Positions 22,770-30,232 of a DNA stretch of 64,000 nt are shown here, piece by piece. The stretch is from the NCBI RefSeq assembly GCF_014854695.1, contig NZ_CP027560.1, forward strand, positions 1 to 64,000. The letters are read 5' to 3'. Origin of the DNA: Rhodococcus rhodochrous. GTDB lineage: Bacteria > Actinomycetota > Actinomycetes > Mycobacteriales > Mycobacteriaceae. The position numbers and the translations under genes are program-made. The notes under the pieces are model-generated. The model had not been told where the DNA came from. It was given only the letters and a program-made list of their open reading frames with translations, and did no database searches. Each line of letters opens with the position of its first letter. Positions within the stretch are counted from its first letter, which is position 1.

Positions 22770-23435
22770 TCAGGCCGCGATGGGCCAGGAGGTGTTGAGG
22801 GAGCCGCCGGAGCGGTAGGGCTGCTGTCGGGCTTGGGCCTGCTGCTGGTGGCGGCGGTACAGGGCGGCTTGCTGGCGCATGAGTTCGTCGGTGCCGACGA
22901 GCGCGAGGATCGGGAAGACGCGGGGGATCTTCCAGGCCAGGCGGGCAGCGGCGAGGGCGTCGGCTTCGGCATTGTGGGCGTCGCCGAGGGTGATGCCGTA
23001 GCGTTCGCACACCGTGGCCAGGCGGCGGTTTCCGGTGCGTTTGTCGAACTCGGTGATCAGCACGAACGGGTCGACGACGGGGCCGTCGACGGTGAACTTG
23101 CCGCCGGTCTGGGTGTGCAGGACGGTCAGGTCGTAGGCGGCGTTGTAGATCGCGATCGCGCGGCCTTCCTTCCAGCATTCGCGCAGCTCGGCGACCACTT
23201 CGTGGACGACCTCGACGTGCGGGCGGCCATGAGTGCGGGCGTGCTCGGTGGTGATGCCGTGGATCTTGGCGGCGGACTCGGGGATCTCCACGCCGGGATC
23301 GGCGAGCCACTTCGTGGAGGTGGTGGTCGAGCCGTCGACGCGGCCGACGCAGGCGGTGACGATCCGGCAGGTCTTCGGGTCGACACCGGTGGTCTCGAGG
23401 TCGAAGTAGGCCAGGGGCAGATCGGACCAGATCAT
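22770..23435 (-). CDS. DnaQ-like 3'-5' exonuclease
   Basis: 221 aa. AYFDLETTGVDPKTCRIV is ExoI (DxE), HGITTEHARTHG the His-rich turn after it, AIAIYNAAYDLTVLHTQ is ExoII (N..D), and LGDAHNAEADALAAARLAW is ExoIII (H....D). This is a DEDDh exonuclease of the DNA polymerase III epsilon type. It may proofread for the host polymerase or trim recombination ends; stand-alone phage copies exist without their own polymerase. ATG overlaps the upstream stop. Confidence 0.9.
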   Translation of the reverse strand: MIWSDLPLAYFDLETTGVDPKTCRIVTACVGRVDGSTTTSTKWLADPGVEIPESAAKIHGITTEHARTHGRPHVEVVHEVVAELRECWKEGRAIAIYNAAYDLTVLHTQTGGKFTVDGPVVDPFVLITEFDKRTGNRRLATVCERYGITLGDAHNAEADALAAARLAWKIPRVFPILALVGTDELMRQQAALYRRHQQQAQARQQPYRSGGSLNTSWPIAA

Positions 23436-23650
23436 CGCGGCCTCTTCGGGCTGGCGACGACCACTGCGGTCATCGGGGGCAGGGTGCCGAACAGGAGTCG
23501 GTCACCGGGCAGGAATGCGGCGTTTACCACGGTAAATACAGCGGTGCCGTCGCCGCGCCGGCCGCTGTAGACGATGTCGACCGGCAGTTCCCGGCCGTCC
23601 CGGAGGACCCGCACATTGGTGGGGCCCTCCGGGATTTCGGTCAGCTGCAT
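23432..23650 (-). CDS. small ORFan
   Basis: 72 aa, function unknown. All-beta pattern (TNVRVLRDGRELPVDIVYSG; AVFTVVNAAFLPGDRLLFG), like a small barrel. ATG three bases from the upstream stop. Sits between the exonuclease and the annealing-protein genes. Confidence 0.55.
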   Translation of the reverse strand: MQLTEIPEGPTNVRVLRDGRELPVDIVYSGRRGDGTAVFTVVNAAFLPGDRLLFGTLPPMTAVVVASPKRPR

Positions 23651-23652
23651 GG

Positions 23653-24657
23653 TCAGTTCCCTTCGGTGCCGAACAGCTCGGCGTGCTCGTCGGAGCGGTC
23701 GGCGGGGTCGCCCTTCTTGCTGGTGGTGCGGGCCTTGGCCTGGGGCTTGTCCTGCTTGGCCGGTTCCGGGGCGGGCTGCTCGGCCGGTGCCTGTTCCTGG
23801 GCCTGCTGAGGCTGGGGCTGGGCAGCGGGTGCCGGGGTGGCGACGGGGCCGGTCAGGTCGGCGGCGGTGACCACCTGCTGGGGGAACTCCTCGTCCTTGT
23901 CGAGTTCGCCTCGGGTGATCGAGGTGTAGACGATGGACATCTGCGCCAGATCGAACGGCGTCCACGAACCCCGGGAGCGGCCGATCTTGTGCTCGAGCTG
24001 CTTGACGGTGATGCCCTGGTTACCGAACGCGGCGACCATGGCGTTGATCCGATCGGGCAGCGGCACGCCCTCGCCGTCCTCGAGGGTGCGGCGGCAGATG
24101 TCCTGGGCTTCCTCGGTGAACCAGGTGGGCAGCACCGTGAACAGGCACTCGCGCACCGCGCGGGCACCGACGTTCTGGTTGGACAGGTAGATGTCGCCGA
24201 TGTCGGTCAGCGCCTTGCGTTCACCGCGGACCATGCGCACGTGCGGGGCGATGAAGGTGCGCACCGAGCGGACGTTGGTCTGCACGTCCCAGGCGAAGGC
24301 CTGCACCTCGGAGATTCCGGCGTCGTCGTCGCGGCGCAGTTCGTTAACTCCGTACTGCACGTTTCCCCAGATGCGGGCCAGTTCGCGGGCCAGGTGCACC
24401 GACGGGCCGTTGCCCCGGTTGGGCACCGAGTAGAACGCTCGGTTGGCCAGGGCCATGCGTCCACAGGAGTCCTTCATGTCGGCGATCGCGCGGCCGATGT
24501 CGCGGGGGACCTGCTGGGCGACGAGCACCGCGGCCTGCACTTCGGCGACGGCGCGGGAGCGTTCGACCTCGGTGGCCTGGCTGATCTGGGTGACCGGATC
24601 GTTGGCGGCGGGGGCGATGGTCTGGCGGTGGACCAGGGTGCCGTTGTTGCTGCTCAT
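23653..24657 (-). CDS. putative single-strand annealing recombinase
   Basis: 334 aa. Core residues ~50-240 contain MALANRAFYSVPNRGNGPSV, HLARELARIWGNVQYGVNEL, ISEVQAFAWDVQTN and HVRMVRGERKALTDIGDIYL; the C-terminus is a Pro/Gln/Lys-rich tail. This composition and the gene order (directly downstream of a RecE-like nuclease) suggest a phage annealing protein acting with the exonuclease and SSB. I recognise the protein type from actinophages but cannot name its family with certainty, so RecT-like function is inference. Confidence 0.55.
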   Translation of the reverse strand: MSSNNGTLVHRQTIAPAANDPVTQISQATEVERSRAVAEVQAAVLVAQQVPRDIGRAIADMKDSCGRMALANRAFYSVPNRGNGPSVHLARELARIWGNVQYGVNELRRDDDAGISEVQAFAWDVQTNVRSVRTFIAPHVRMVRGERKALTDIGDIYLSNQNVGARAVRECLFTVLPTWFTEEAQDICRRTLEDGEGVPLPDRINAMVAAFGNQGITVKQLEHKIGRSRGSWTPFDLAQMSIVYTSITRGELDKDEEFPQQVVTAADLTGPVATPAPAAQPQPQQAQEQAPAEQPAPEPAKQDKPQAKARTTSKKGDPADRSDEHAELFGTEGN

Positions 24658-24660
24658 GGG

Positions 24661-25560
24661 CTAGTTCTCCTCAAATTCGCGTTCGTACCAGTAGGGAAGG
24701 GCCACCAGGGCGACCTCGTGGTCGTGGTAGCCGGGCCAGATGCCCGATTCGGTGCACTGGGCGTAGATGTCGATCGCCTGGCGGTTGAGGATCCGGCCGA
24801 TCCGGCGAGCGTTGTTGTCGAGCTGAACCACCGACACCACGTAGGGGGCGGTCTTTTCCTGCACGACGAACAGGAACGCCGGGTCCTTGTCGATCCCGAG
24901 GTCGATCACCGCGTCGCAGTACCAGGCGTCCTGCTGGTGATAGCCGAAGTCGACGGCGGTCTTCTTGAACTTCTCCGGGTTGGCGTCGCGGCTGGTCTTG
25001 TAGTCGACGAGGTAGAGCCGGTTGCTGGTCCGGCGGGTCCAGTCGAAGCGGGCGCGGCGCCAGATTCCGGTGATCGGGTCGCGCCAGAAGGCGGACTGTT
25101 CAGCGATACCGGCGTCGGGCATGAGCAGCGGACCGGCGATCGGATGCTCGCGGATGCGCTGGGCCATGGCCTGGACCTGGTCGTAGTCGGCGGGCTTGAG
25201 CGGAACGGCGCATTCCTCGCGGGCCCGGTTGACGAAGTCCTTGGCCTCGGTGGTGGAGATCGCGCCGTTGGTGGCGAGGATTTCCTCGGGGATGCGGCGC
25301 AGCTCCGGGCCTTCGCCGAGGACGAGCTGGTGGGCGGCGTGCCCGAAGTCGAACTCGCGCTTGGCGGGGCGGCCGTGCAGGCGTTCGTGCTGGAACTTCG
25401 CGGGGCAGTCCTGGATGATCTTGCGGGCTCCGGTCGAGGACAGGGAGCTGCCGGGGACCGGATCGCGGTGGTAGCTCTCTTCGCTCATGCCCACGTAGAG
25501 GCCTGCGGTGAACGTCGGGTCCGGGGGTTGTTGCACTGCCTGGTTATGCTGGTTGGGCAT
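24661..25560 (-). CDS. PD-(D/E)XK exonuclease (RecE/DUF3799-like)
   Basis: 299 aa. MSEESYHRDPVPGSSLSSTG, ARKIIQDCPAKFQHERL and FGHAAHQLVLGEGPE open the fold; the catalytic core is RRARFDW (D) then LVDYKTSRDANPE (the D-x-K strand), followed by YHQQDAWYCDAV. This matches RecE/DUF3799-type 5'-3' dsDNA exonucleases. Together with the next gene and ssb it forms a homologous recombination set. First gene of the long leftward operon; ATG with GAAAGGA upstream. Confidence 0.8.
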   Translation of the reverse strand: MPNQHNQAVQQPPDPTFTAGLYVGMSEESYHRDPVPGSSLSSTGARKIIQDCPAKFQHERLHGRPAKREFDFGHAAHQLVLGEGPELRRIPEEILATNGAISTTEAKDFVNRAREECAVPLKPADYDQVQAMAQRIREHPIAGPLLMPDAGIAEQSAFWRDPITGIWRRARFDWTRRTSNRLYLVDYKTSRDANPEKFKKTAVDFGYHQQDAWYCDAVIDLGIDKDPAFLFVVQEKTAPYVVSVVQLDNNARRIGRILNRQAIDIYAQCTESGIWPGYHDHEVALVALPYWYEREFEEN

Positions 25561-25621
25561 GGATCGGTCGTCCTTTCGGTAGGTGATGCCGGTTCATTGC
25601 GGATGCGACAGTGGGTGTCGC

Positions 25622-25653
25622 GGCCCTCGCCTTGCCAGAGGCGGGGGCCTTTT
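25622..25653 (+). terminator. hairpin with U-run on the + strand
   Basis: GGCCCTCGCCT / AGGCGGGGGCC (one G-U) around 6 nt, then TTTT on the + strand. Both flanking genes run leftward, so as a terminator it would stop antisense transcription entering the regulator region; otherwise it is a leader hairpin of the leftward operon. Confidence 0.45.
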
Positions 25654-25708
25654 CCGTTTGTGCAGGTGGTGCAGCCGCTCCCCTAGTTTCTACTCGGCTA
25701 CTCGAGAC

Positions 25709-25758
25709 TAGACACCTGGGACCGATCTGTAGACACCGGCGCACGGCGACGATGTCAA
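25709..25758 (-). promoter_or_regulatory. candidate leftward operon promoter with TAGACAC operators
   Basis: On the minus strand a perfect TTGACA (25758-25753), overlapping the stop of the upstream regulator gene, is followed 17 nt later by TGTCTA (25735-25730). A second GTGTCTA lies at 25715-25709. The -10 match is poor, but a TTGACA with operators at and beyond the -10 would fit a repressed promoter for the 14-25 kb operon. Confidence 0.4.
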
Positions 25759-26075
25759 GCTGCGGTCGGGGCCTGGACGGTGTGGAGTTTGGGGACGAAC
25801 AGCACGCCGGGCTGGACCTGGAGGATCTGCTCGATGGCCGAAGCGATCTCTCGGGAGCACACGCGGGCCGCGCCGGAGCGCAGGTTGCCGATGTGGGACT
25901 TGCTGCAGGTGAGCTTCGGAGCTCCGAAGTCGCGGTGCCGGCGGTCGAGTTCTGCGGTGACGGCCTCGGCGAGGGATCGGCAGCTGTAGCGGTAGGTGCG
26001 CATGAGGTAGACGAACATCTCGCGGCCGCCTTCCGGGGCCAGCCTCATGTCCAGTCTGGTATCCGATTGGGGCAT
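25755..26075 (-). CDS. Cro/XRE-like HTH regulator
   Basis: 106 aa. CRSLAEAVTAELDRRHRDFG, CSKSHIGNLRSGAARVCSRE and IASAIEQILQVQPGVLF read as a divergent Cro/CI-like HTH (SKSHIGNLRSG as turn and recognition helix). Divergent from 26310 across an operator-rich spacer, so it is a candidate Cro- or excision-type partner in the genetic switch. ATG start; no strong Shine-Dalgarno. Confidence 0.65.
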   Translation of the reverse strand: MPQSDTRLDMRLAPEGGREMFVYLMRTYRYSCRSLAEAVTAELDRRHRDFGAPKLTCSKSHIGNLRSGAARVCSREIASAIEQILQVQPGVLFVPKLHTVQAPTAA

Positions 26076-26129
26076 CGTTCGGTCTCTCCGGGAACTGGGT
26101 GAATGGGGAAAGTGGGTGTCTCACAGCAT

Positions 26130-26290
26130 GTCTGCTGTTGTCCTAGACAATAGCAATCTGGGACAGAGGTGTCCACTGGACAACCCCTTCATACCCGGGA
26201 TAAACAGGACAAACACGGTGGTCTAGAGGTTGATGCTATATTAGACAGCCGCTCAGGTGTCCACTGATCGGGTAGCGAAACCGACACCGG
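26130..26290. promoter_or_regulatory. operator-rich divergent switch region
   Basis: Contains palindromes TTGTCCTAGACAA (26138-26150) and TGTCCACTGGACA (26170-26182), further half-sites GGGACA, AGGACA, TTAGACAG and TGTCCACTG (26258), and a TATATT (26237-26242) that could be a -10. Divergent HTH genes flank it. The consensus TGTCC-N3-GGACA is proposed as the repressor site. Confidence 0.6.
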
Positions 26291-26309
26291 GTGGTCAACA
26301 ATTGCGCCC

Positions 26310-26729
26310 ATGGCAAGAAGCAACGTTCCCGAGCCCTGGGCGAGCGCGATGGAAGCCGTCGGCGCTGTCAGCCCGCAGACGGGCTTACCGTCATTGAACG
26401 CGCTCGGGCAACGAGCTGGCGTCCACACGACGACCGTATCGAACCTGGTGCAGGGCAAGACCCAGGCCCCCGACCTCGACACGGTCACCAAACTGGCCCG
26501 TGCCCTCCGCAAGCCCGTGCGGGTGGTCGCCGCATGGGTGGGCATCAATTGGGTGGAGAACCGGCCCTACACCCCGCCCAAGGAAGCCGACCTACTCGAC
26601 GCCAGCGAGCGGGAGCTCGTCGACAACCTCATACGTTCGCTGGCCCGGCAGAAGACTGGGTTGACCCCCCAGGAGGCCGAGGAGGCCTCGACGGGCGGTC
26701 GGCAGGCCCAACTGTTCTCCCACAAGTAG
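26310..26729 (+). CDS. CI-like HTH repressor candidate
   Basis: 139 aa. SLNALGQRAGVHTTTVSNLV and KTQAPDLDTVTKLARALRKP are a canonical XRE HTH (residues ~28-80), followed by VRVVAAWVGINWVENRPYTP and a helical C-terminus. Likely the immunity repressor: promoter-proximal to the operator cluster, divergent from a second HTH gene, and terminated by its own intrinsic terminator. ATG with no clear Shine-Dalgarno, as often seen for phage repressor genes with short leaders. Confidence 0.7.
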   Translation: MARSNVPEPWASAMEAVGAVSPQTGLPSLNALGQRAGVHTTTVSNLVQGKTQAPDLDTVTKLARALRKPVRVVAAWVGINWVENRPYTPPKEADLLDASERELVDNLIRSLARQKTGLTPQEAEEASTGGRQAQLFSHK

Positions 26730-26776
26730 CTCGCTCCCCCGCCGGCAGGCGGGTCTCTAACCTCTGGAAGGGATAG

Positions 26777-26799
26777 ACACCCCGATTCGGGGTGTTTTT
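26777..26799 (+). terminator. intrinsic terminator after the repressor gene
   Basis: Stem ACACCCCG / CGGGGTGT with a 3-nt loop and TTTTT. The upstream arm is part of a TAGACAC site (26774-26780). Confidence 0.8.
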
Positions 26800-26840
26800 C
26801 TCGCCCCGAGCTGTCACATTGACGCCCGACAGTGTTAAGG

Positions 26841-27608
26841 ATGGCCACGGTGACCGAGCCTCGAACCCCGAATCCGATCCCCGGCCGACGGATGCGAGCC
26901 CGCGCGGTCGCCCCGCCGGGAACGGCGGTCGGCTACGTCCGCGTCTCCACCGAGGACCAGAAGGAACGCAAGCTCGGCCTCGACGCCCAGCGGGCGATCA
27001 TCACGGCCAAGGCCGCGACCTCCGGCGTGGAGATCGTGGGCTGGTTCGCCGACGAGGCGGTCTCGGGCACGGTGGCCCCGGACAAGCGGGCGGGAATGTC
27101 CGCCGCCCTGGCCGAGGTGCGCGAGCACCGCGCCGAGCGGATCATCGCCGCCAAGCTCGACCGTGTCAGCCGGTCGATCAAGGACTTCCTCAATCTCGCC
27201 GACCGGGCCGAGAAGGAGGGCTGGCACATCGTCCTGTGCGACCTGGACATGGACACCACGACCCCTCAAGGCCGGATGATCCTGCACCTGTTCGCGATGT
27301 TCGCCGAGTTCGAGCGGAACATGATCGCCGAACGCACCCGGGCCGCGCTGGCCGAGAAGAAGCGGCAGGGCGTGCAGCTGGGCAAGCCGTCCCAGGTCCC
27401 CGACGAGGTGATGACGCGCATCGTCCTCGAGACGTACGAGGGGCGCAGCCTGCGGCAGATCGCGAGCGGGCTGATGGGCGACGGGATTCCCACCGGTGGC
27501 GGCAGTGCGGTCTGGCATCCCCAGCAGGTGCGGCGAGCACTCGACCACCCCCGGGCGGTCGCTATCGCCGATGCCATCTTCGATGAGGACGGGAACCTCA
27601 CAGTTTAG
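26841..27608 (+). CDS. serine recombinase (resolvase/integrase family)
   Basis: 255 aa from ATG 26841 (a GTG at 26832 would add three residues). GYVRVSTEDQKERKLGLDAQ carries the catalytic Ser; RIIAAKLDRVSRSIKDFLNL, TTPQGRMILHLFAMFAEFER and ERTRAALAEKKRQGVQLGKP are the remaining core and E-helix motifs; SLRQIASGLMGDGIPTGGGS with WHPQQVRRALDH is a HTH-like start of the Recombinase domain. It is longer than a resolvase (~190 aa) but far shorter than large serine integrases, so multimer resolution of a plasmid form is as likely as integration. No att sites identified. Confidence 0.85.
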   Translation: MATVTEPRTPNPIPGRRMRARAVAPPGTAVGYVRVSTEDQKERKLGLDAQRAIITAKAATSGVEIVGWFADEAVSGTVAPDKRAGMSAALAEVREHRAERIIAAKLDRVSRSIKDFLNLADRAEKEGWHIVLCDLDMDTTTPQGRMILHLFAMFAEFERNMIAERTRAALAEKKRQGVQLGKPSQVPDEVMTRIVLETYEGRSLRQIASGLMGDGIPTGGGSAVWHPQQVRRALDHPRAVAIADAIFDEDGNLTV

Positions 27609-27640
27609 GCCTGTGAACTGCTCTAACAGTAGTACCTAGG

Positions 27641-27646
27641 TATAAT
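27641..27646 (+). promoter_or_regulatory. consensus -10 giving a leaderless transcript
   Basis: TATAAT ends 7 nt before the ATG at 27654, so transcription would begin at or one to two bases before the start codon. The -35 region is poor. Leaderless mRNAs are common in actinobacteria. Confidence 0.6.
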
Positions 27647-27653
27647 CTGCTGT

Positions 27654-27917
27654 ATGGCTAAGACACCCCAGTACACAGATGCCCCGAGCCTGCGTGGCTT
27701 CGACAAGTTCGCCAAGGGCGTCGCTCGCGACTGCTTCTCCAAGGGCTGGACCGGCCGCATCTCGGCCAAGTCCCACCTAATCCTGCGGTCCCCCGACGGC
27801 GAGACCACCGTGGCCATCGCCCACGCCAACGGCTCCCCGCGGGCCCGCGGCAACACCCTGGCCCCGATCCGCCGGTGGGAGCGCACCCAGCGTGACCGCA
27901 CACGCCCCGGACGCTGA
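27654..27917 (+). CDS. HicA-like small basic protein
   Basis: 87 aa. SKGWTGRISAKSHLILRSPD then GETTVAIAHANGSPRARGNT has the order of the HicA mRNA-interferase fold (GW...SH....PDG...V.I) seen in short actinobacterial and phage relatives. The catalytic His would be in AKSHL. No HicB-like antitoxin is adjacent, so toxin activity is doubtful; an RNA-binding regulator is an alternative. Probably translated from a leaderless mRNA. Confidence 0.5.
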   Translation: MAKTPQYTDAPSLRGFDKFAKGVARDCFSKGWTGRISAKSHLILRSPDGETTVAIAHANGSPRARGNTLAPIRRWERTQRDRTRPGR

Positions 27918-27989
27918 CCCGGACACCCCACATAGGTGACATCGGCCCTGTTGGGCGTGTCCGGTCCCCTATCCGGGCGCGGGCCGGTC

Positions 27990-28586
27990 ATGATCGAGGG
28001 CATGGACACCCACACTCCTGAACAGATCAACGGCACCCCCGTCGAGGCCGTCGAAGAACACATCAGGGAGCGGCCCCGCTGGTCGGCCGCCGAGTCGGCG
28101 CGGCGCTGCGGCGTCGGTCGCGCCACCATCCAGCGGGCCCTGGACGCCAAGCGGTTCCCGAACGCGGTCAAGGGCGAGAACGGCTGGGAGATCCCTCTCG
28201 AGGATCTGCTCGCGGCGGGGTTCAAGCCCGATCGGCCAGCGAAGCCGGACGAGGACGAGGATGACCGCGACGATGACCGGTCAGGGGAAGTGGACCTGCC
28301 CGAGCACCTGAAACGCCTGGTCGATCTCGAAATCGAGCTGGCTCAGACCCGTGCCCAGGTGGAGATCGAGCGTGTCCGGCGCGAGGCCGCCGAGGAGATC
28401 GCATCGAAGGTCTCGGCCGAGAAGGACAAGGTCATCTCCACGCAGGCGGCGATGCTGCGGATGCTCGAGCAGGCCAAGCCGGAGCCGAAGCAGGAGGTCG
28501 AGCCCGAGCCGGTGCAGCGGCAGATCCCGGTGGTGGTCGAGGAGCGGCCGGCGGGCTGGTTCAAGCGGACGTTCGGGCCACAGTAG
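27990..28586 (+). CDS. HTH plus coiled-coil DNA-binding protein (partition-type)
   Basis: 198 aa from ATG 27990; ATG 28002 is equally possible. WSAAESARRCGVGRATIQRA is a clear HTH (residues ~32-55) with NGWEIPLEDLLAAGF after it, as in MerR/excisionase-like readers. Then an acidic linker, a coiled coil (~110-165, LEIELAQTRAQVEIERVRRE) and the C-terminal WFKRTFGPQ. This build is typical of actinobacterial plasmid proteins thought to act in replication or partition. Alternative: excisionase for the serine recombinase. Function inferred. Confidence 0.65.
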   Translation: MIEGMDTHTPEQINGTPVEAVEEHIRERPRWSAAESARRCGVGRATIQRALDAKRFPNAVKGENGWEIPLEDLLAAGFKPDRPAKPDEDEDDRDDDRSGEVDLPEHLKRLVDLEIELAQTRAQVEIERVRREAAEEIASKVSAEKDKVISTQAAMLRMLEQAKPEPKQEVEPEPVQRQIPVVVEERPAGWFKRTFGPQ

Positions 28587-28669
28587 CTATCTCTTGTATG
28601 GCTATTAGCCGTACGTTTTGGGATAATGGTGGGGCTTCACCGACACGACAAACCACGAGAGGTCCCACG

Positions 28670-28891
28670 ATGGCCCGCAAGAGCATCACCCAGAAGAAAG
28701 TCACCGTCAACCTGCCCAGCATCGACGTCGACCGCATCGAAGGCATCGCCGAGCGGCACGACGTCAATCGCACCAACGCCCTGATCCGTGCCATCCGCAC
28801 CGCCGACTACATCGACCGGGCCTCCGCCGAAGGCGGCGAGGTCATCATCCGCAACAAGGACGGCATCGAGACCAAGGTCGTCTTCCAGTGA
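28670..28891 (+). CDS. ribbon-helix-helix DNA-binding protein
   Basis: 73 aa. KKVTVNLPSIDVDRIEGIAE then NRTNALIRAIRTADYIDRAS is a ribbon-helix-helix fold (beta strand VTVNLP, two helices), as in Arc/ParG/CopG regulators. In this plasmid-like module it could control copy number or partition. ATG with GAGAGG upstream; a -10-like GATAAT lies at 28622-28627. Confidence 0.7.
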   Translation: MARKSITQKKVTVNLPSIDVDRIEGIAERHDVNRTNALIRAIRTADYIDRASAEGGEVIIRNKDGIETKVVFQ

Positions 28892-29178
28892 CCGACGGCT
28901 CCACGCCGGGCAAGGTCAAAACTGTCGACGTCAACGACGAGGGCACCGAGGACACCTTCCATGCGGGCGAAGTCCGCGAAGGTCAGCGCACCAAACTGTC
29001 CTGGGCCATCCTCGGTGCCCTCATCGTCGTCTCCATCGCCTACGTCTGGACCGCACTCGCCGCATCCGAGTACCTCTGGGAACGCGCGTCCTGGCCGATC
29101 GGCAACGTCCTGACAGCCTTCGTCGGCCTCACCGGCACCACAGTCGGCTACTACTTCGGCTCCAACAGCCGAGACTGA
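28888..29178 (+). CDS. small membrane protein
   Basis: 96 aa, GTG start in GTGA overlap with the RHH gene. Charged N-terminus, then hydrophobic segments ~37-58 (LSWAILGALIVVSIAYVWTA) and ~69-89 (WPIGNVLTAFVGLTGTTVGY). Function unknown. Confidence 0.6.
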   Translation: MTDGSTPGKVKTVDVNDEGTEDTFHAGEVREGQRTKLSWAILGALIVVSIAYVWTALAASEYLWERASWPIGNVLTAFVGLTGTTVGYYFGSNSRD

Positions 29179-29436
29179 CGAACACCCCGAACACCCCGAA
29201 CACCCGACCGGACACCGGGCGGACACGCCCGCGGACACCGGTCATGATCACGGTCAGCTCGCGGTCACCCATCCCCTGATTTCGGTGTCTAGCTGGGTCT
29301 TTCCAGGTGTCTAGTATCCAGATGGCAGTTCGAGATCAGGGGTAGGGTGGACGACGCGCCGATGTCCGCGATGGTCCTGTGATCTGAGTGGTTCTCGAGG
29401 CAAGATGGCACACACTCCGAGGCCGACCGGCCCCGG
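29179..29436. other. non-coding spacer with short tandem repeats
   Basis: About 260 bp without a credible gene. It starts with three tandem copies of CCCCGAACA-type 9-mers (29181-29205). It also holds two direct GTGTCTAG motifs (29285-29292 and 29307-29314), the heptamer found at other intergenic borders. Nothing else recognised. Confidence 0.45.
29285..29314. promoter_or_regulatory. two direct GTGTCTAG motifs
   Basis: GTGTCTAG at 29285 and 29307, 22 bp apart, i.e. two helical turns on the same face. Candidate binding sites for the phage repressor. Confidence 0.45.
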
Positions 29437-29475
29437 AAAAAGAGAAACCCCGGACCTGGCAGGGTCCGAGGTTTC
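29437..29475 (-). terminator. intrinsic terminator on the strand antisense to rep
   Basis: Minus-strand hairpin GAAACC-C/A-CGGACC with its complement (29444-29475, one mismatch, 6-nt loop) followed by TCTCTTTTTCC. There is no leftward protein gene here to terminate, so it would end an antisense RNA starting upstream of the rep genes. Confidence 0.55.
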
Positions 29476-29540
29476 GAGGTTGGGAAGCGACCCCAACCGA
29501 ACACAACGAGGTTCGTTGCCCATGCTACATGGGCAACGGT
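29437..29540 (-). ncRNA. possible antisense copy-control RNA
   Basis: Three consecutive hairpins occupy the leader of the rep genes: 29444-29475, 29478-29498 (GGTTGGG/CCCAACC) and 29515-29537 (perfect 10-bp stem, loop CTA). The first works as a minus-strand terminator. Such hairpin-rich antisense RNAs regulate initiator synthesis in many plasmids. No clear minus-strand promoter is seen, so this remains a hypothesis. Confidence 0.35.
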
Positions 29541-29606
29541 GTTCGGGCGCACCGCATCTGAGGTGTGTCGGGTTGCTTCCCTCCTCGCGACACGAGAGGA
29601 CGGAAG

Positions 29607-29831
29607 TTGATCTTCCACAGCGACAAGCCGGTGTTTCTGTACCCGAGAGCTGCCGCGCTCGACCCGAACATCAGTTTCGAGGCCAAGGGCCTGCTCGCGT
29701 ACATGCACGCTATCGACTCGGTGGGGCTTTCTCACCTCCCGGTCGGTCTCACCGAGGACCGCGCCCAGGAGCTCCTGATCGAACTCGACAACGCGGGCTA
29801 CCTCGAACCGGCCGAGCAGGACCGTCTCTAA
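29607..29831 (+). CDS. Rep-associated small protein
   Basis: 74 aa from TTG 29607 with GAGAGGACG 7-8 nt upstream; no ATG is available. KPVFLYPRAAALDPNISFEA and KGLLAYMHAIDSVGLSHLPV resemble the start of the winged-helix domain of phage/plasmid initiators (FxAKGLLAY pattern). Overlaps the next gene by one base (TAATG), so the two are translated together. Confidence 0.55.
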   Translation: MIFHSDKPVFLYPRAAALDPNISFEAKGLLAYMHAIDSVGLSHLPVGLTEDRAQELLIELDNAGYLEPAEQDRL

Positions 29832-30232
29832 TGGCCGGCAACGGGTCGAGCTACAAGGCCCTCGAATGGGTGTGGGGCTTGTCCGAGGTCACGCCCACTC
29901 AGAAGCTCGTGCTCCTGTCCCTGGCGTGCCGCGTCGACCAGGCCTACTCCTGCTTCCCCGGGCTGAAACTGATCTCCAAGGAGACGTGCCTGGGTCGTTC
30001 GACGGTTATCGACGCGCTCAACGCACTCGAGGCCAATGACCTGCTGTTCCGGGCCACTCGAGTGCGACCGAACGGCAGTCACTCGACAAACCGCTACTAC
30101 CTCAACCATCCCGAAGCCCCGCACCTGACGGGCGAACTGGACGAGGACGACGACCCCAACCGGATCGCCGAACTCGACCAGGCCACGAAACGTGCGATCG
30201 CTGCCCAGAAGAAGCGGAGGAGTGAGGGGTAG
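29831..30232 (+). CDS. winged-helix replication initiator candidate
   Basis: 133 aa. EVTPTQKLVLLSLACRVDQA, SCFPGLKLISKETCLGRSTV, IDALNALEANDLLFRATRV and STNRYYLNHPEAP match the helix_turn_helix_36-type winged domain of Rep proteins; C-terminus is acidic then basic (AIAAQKKRRSE). Immediately downstream, starting inside the stop codon, lies a four-copy iteron array, which is where such proteins bind. Probably initiates plasmid-mode replication. No helicase-loading domain seen; the host would supply it. Confidence 0.6.
   Translation: MAGNGSSYKALEWVWGLSEVTPTQKLVLLSLACRVDQAYSCFPGLKLISKETCLGRSTVIDALNALEANDLLFRATRVRPNGSHSTNRYYLNHPEAPHLTGELDEDDDPNRIAELDQATKRAIAAQKKRRSEG

Noticed and set aside
23683-25686. 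667-residue ORF on the + strand
   Set aside because: It is the antisense reading of the exonuclease and annealing-protein genes, with low-complexity Gly/Val/Asp composition and no motif; high-GC third positions keep that frame open by chance.
26841-27608. Large serine integrase with attP
   Set aside because: At ~255 aa it lacks the zinc ribbon and coiled coil of large integrases, and no duplicated core or tRNA-like att sequence was found nearby.
29405-30232. Single 275-aa ORF upstream of and including the rep gene
   Set aside because: The upstream half runs through the hairpin-rich leader and a separate overlapping gene; the ATG at 29831 with TAATG coupling gives the protein that shows a domain.
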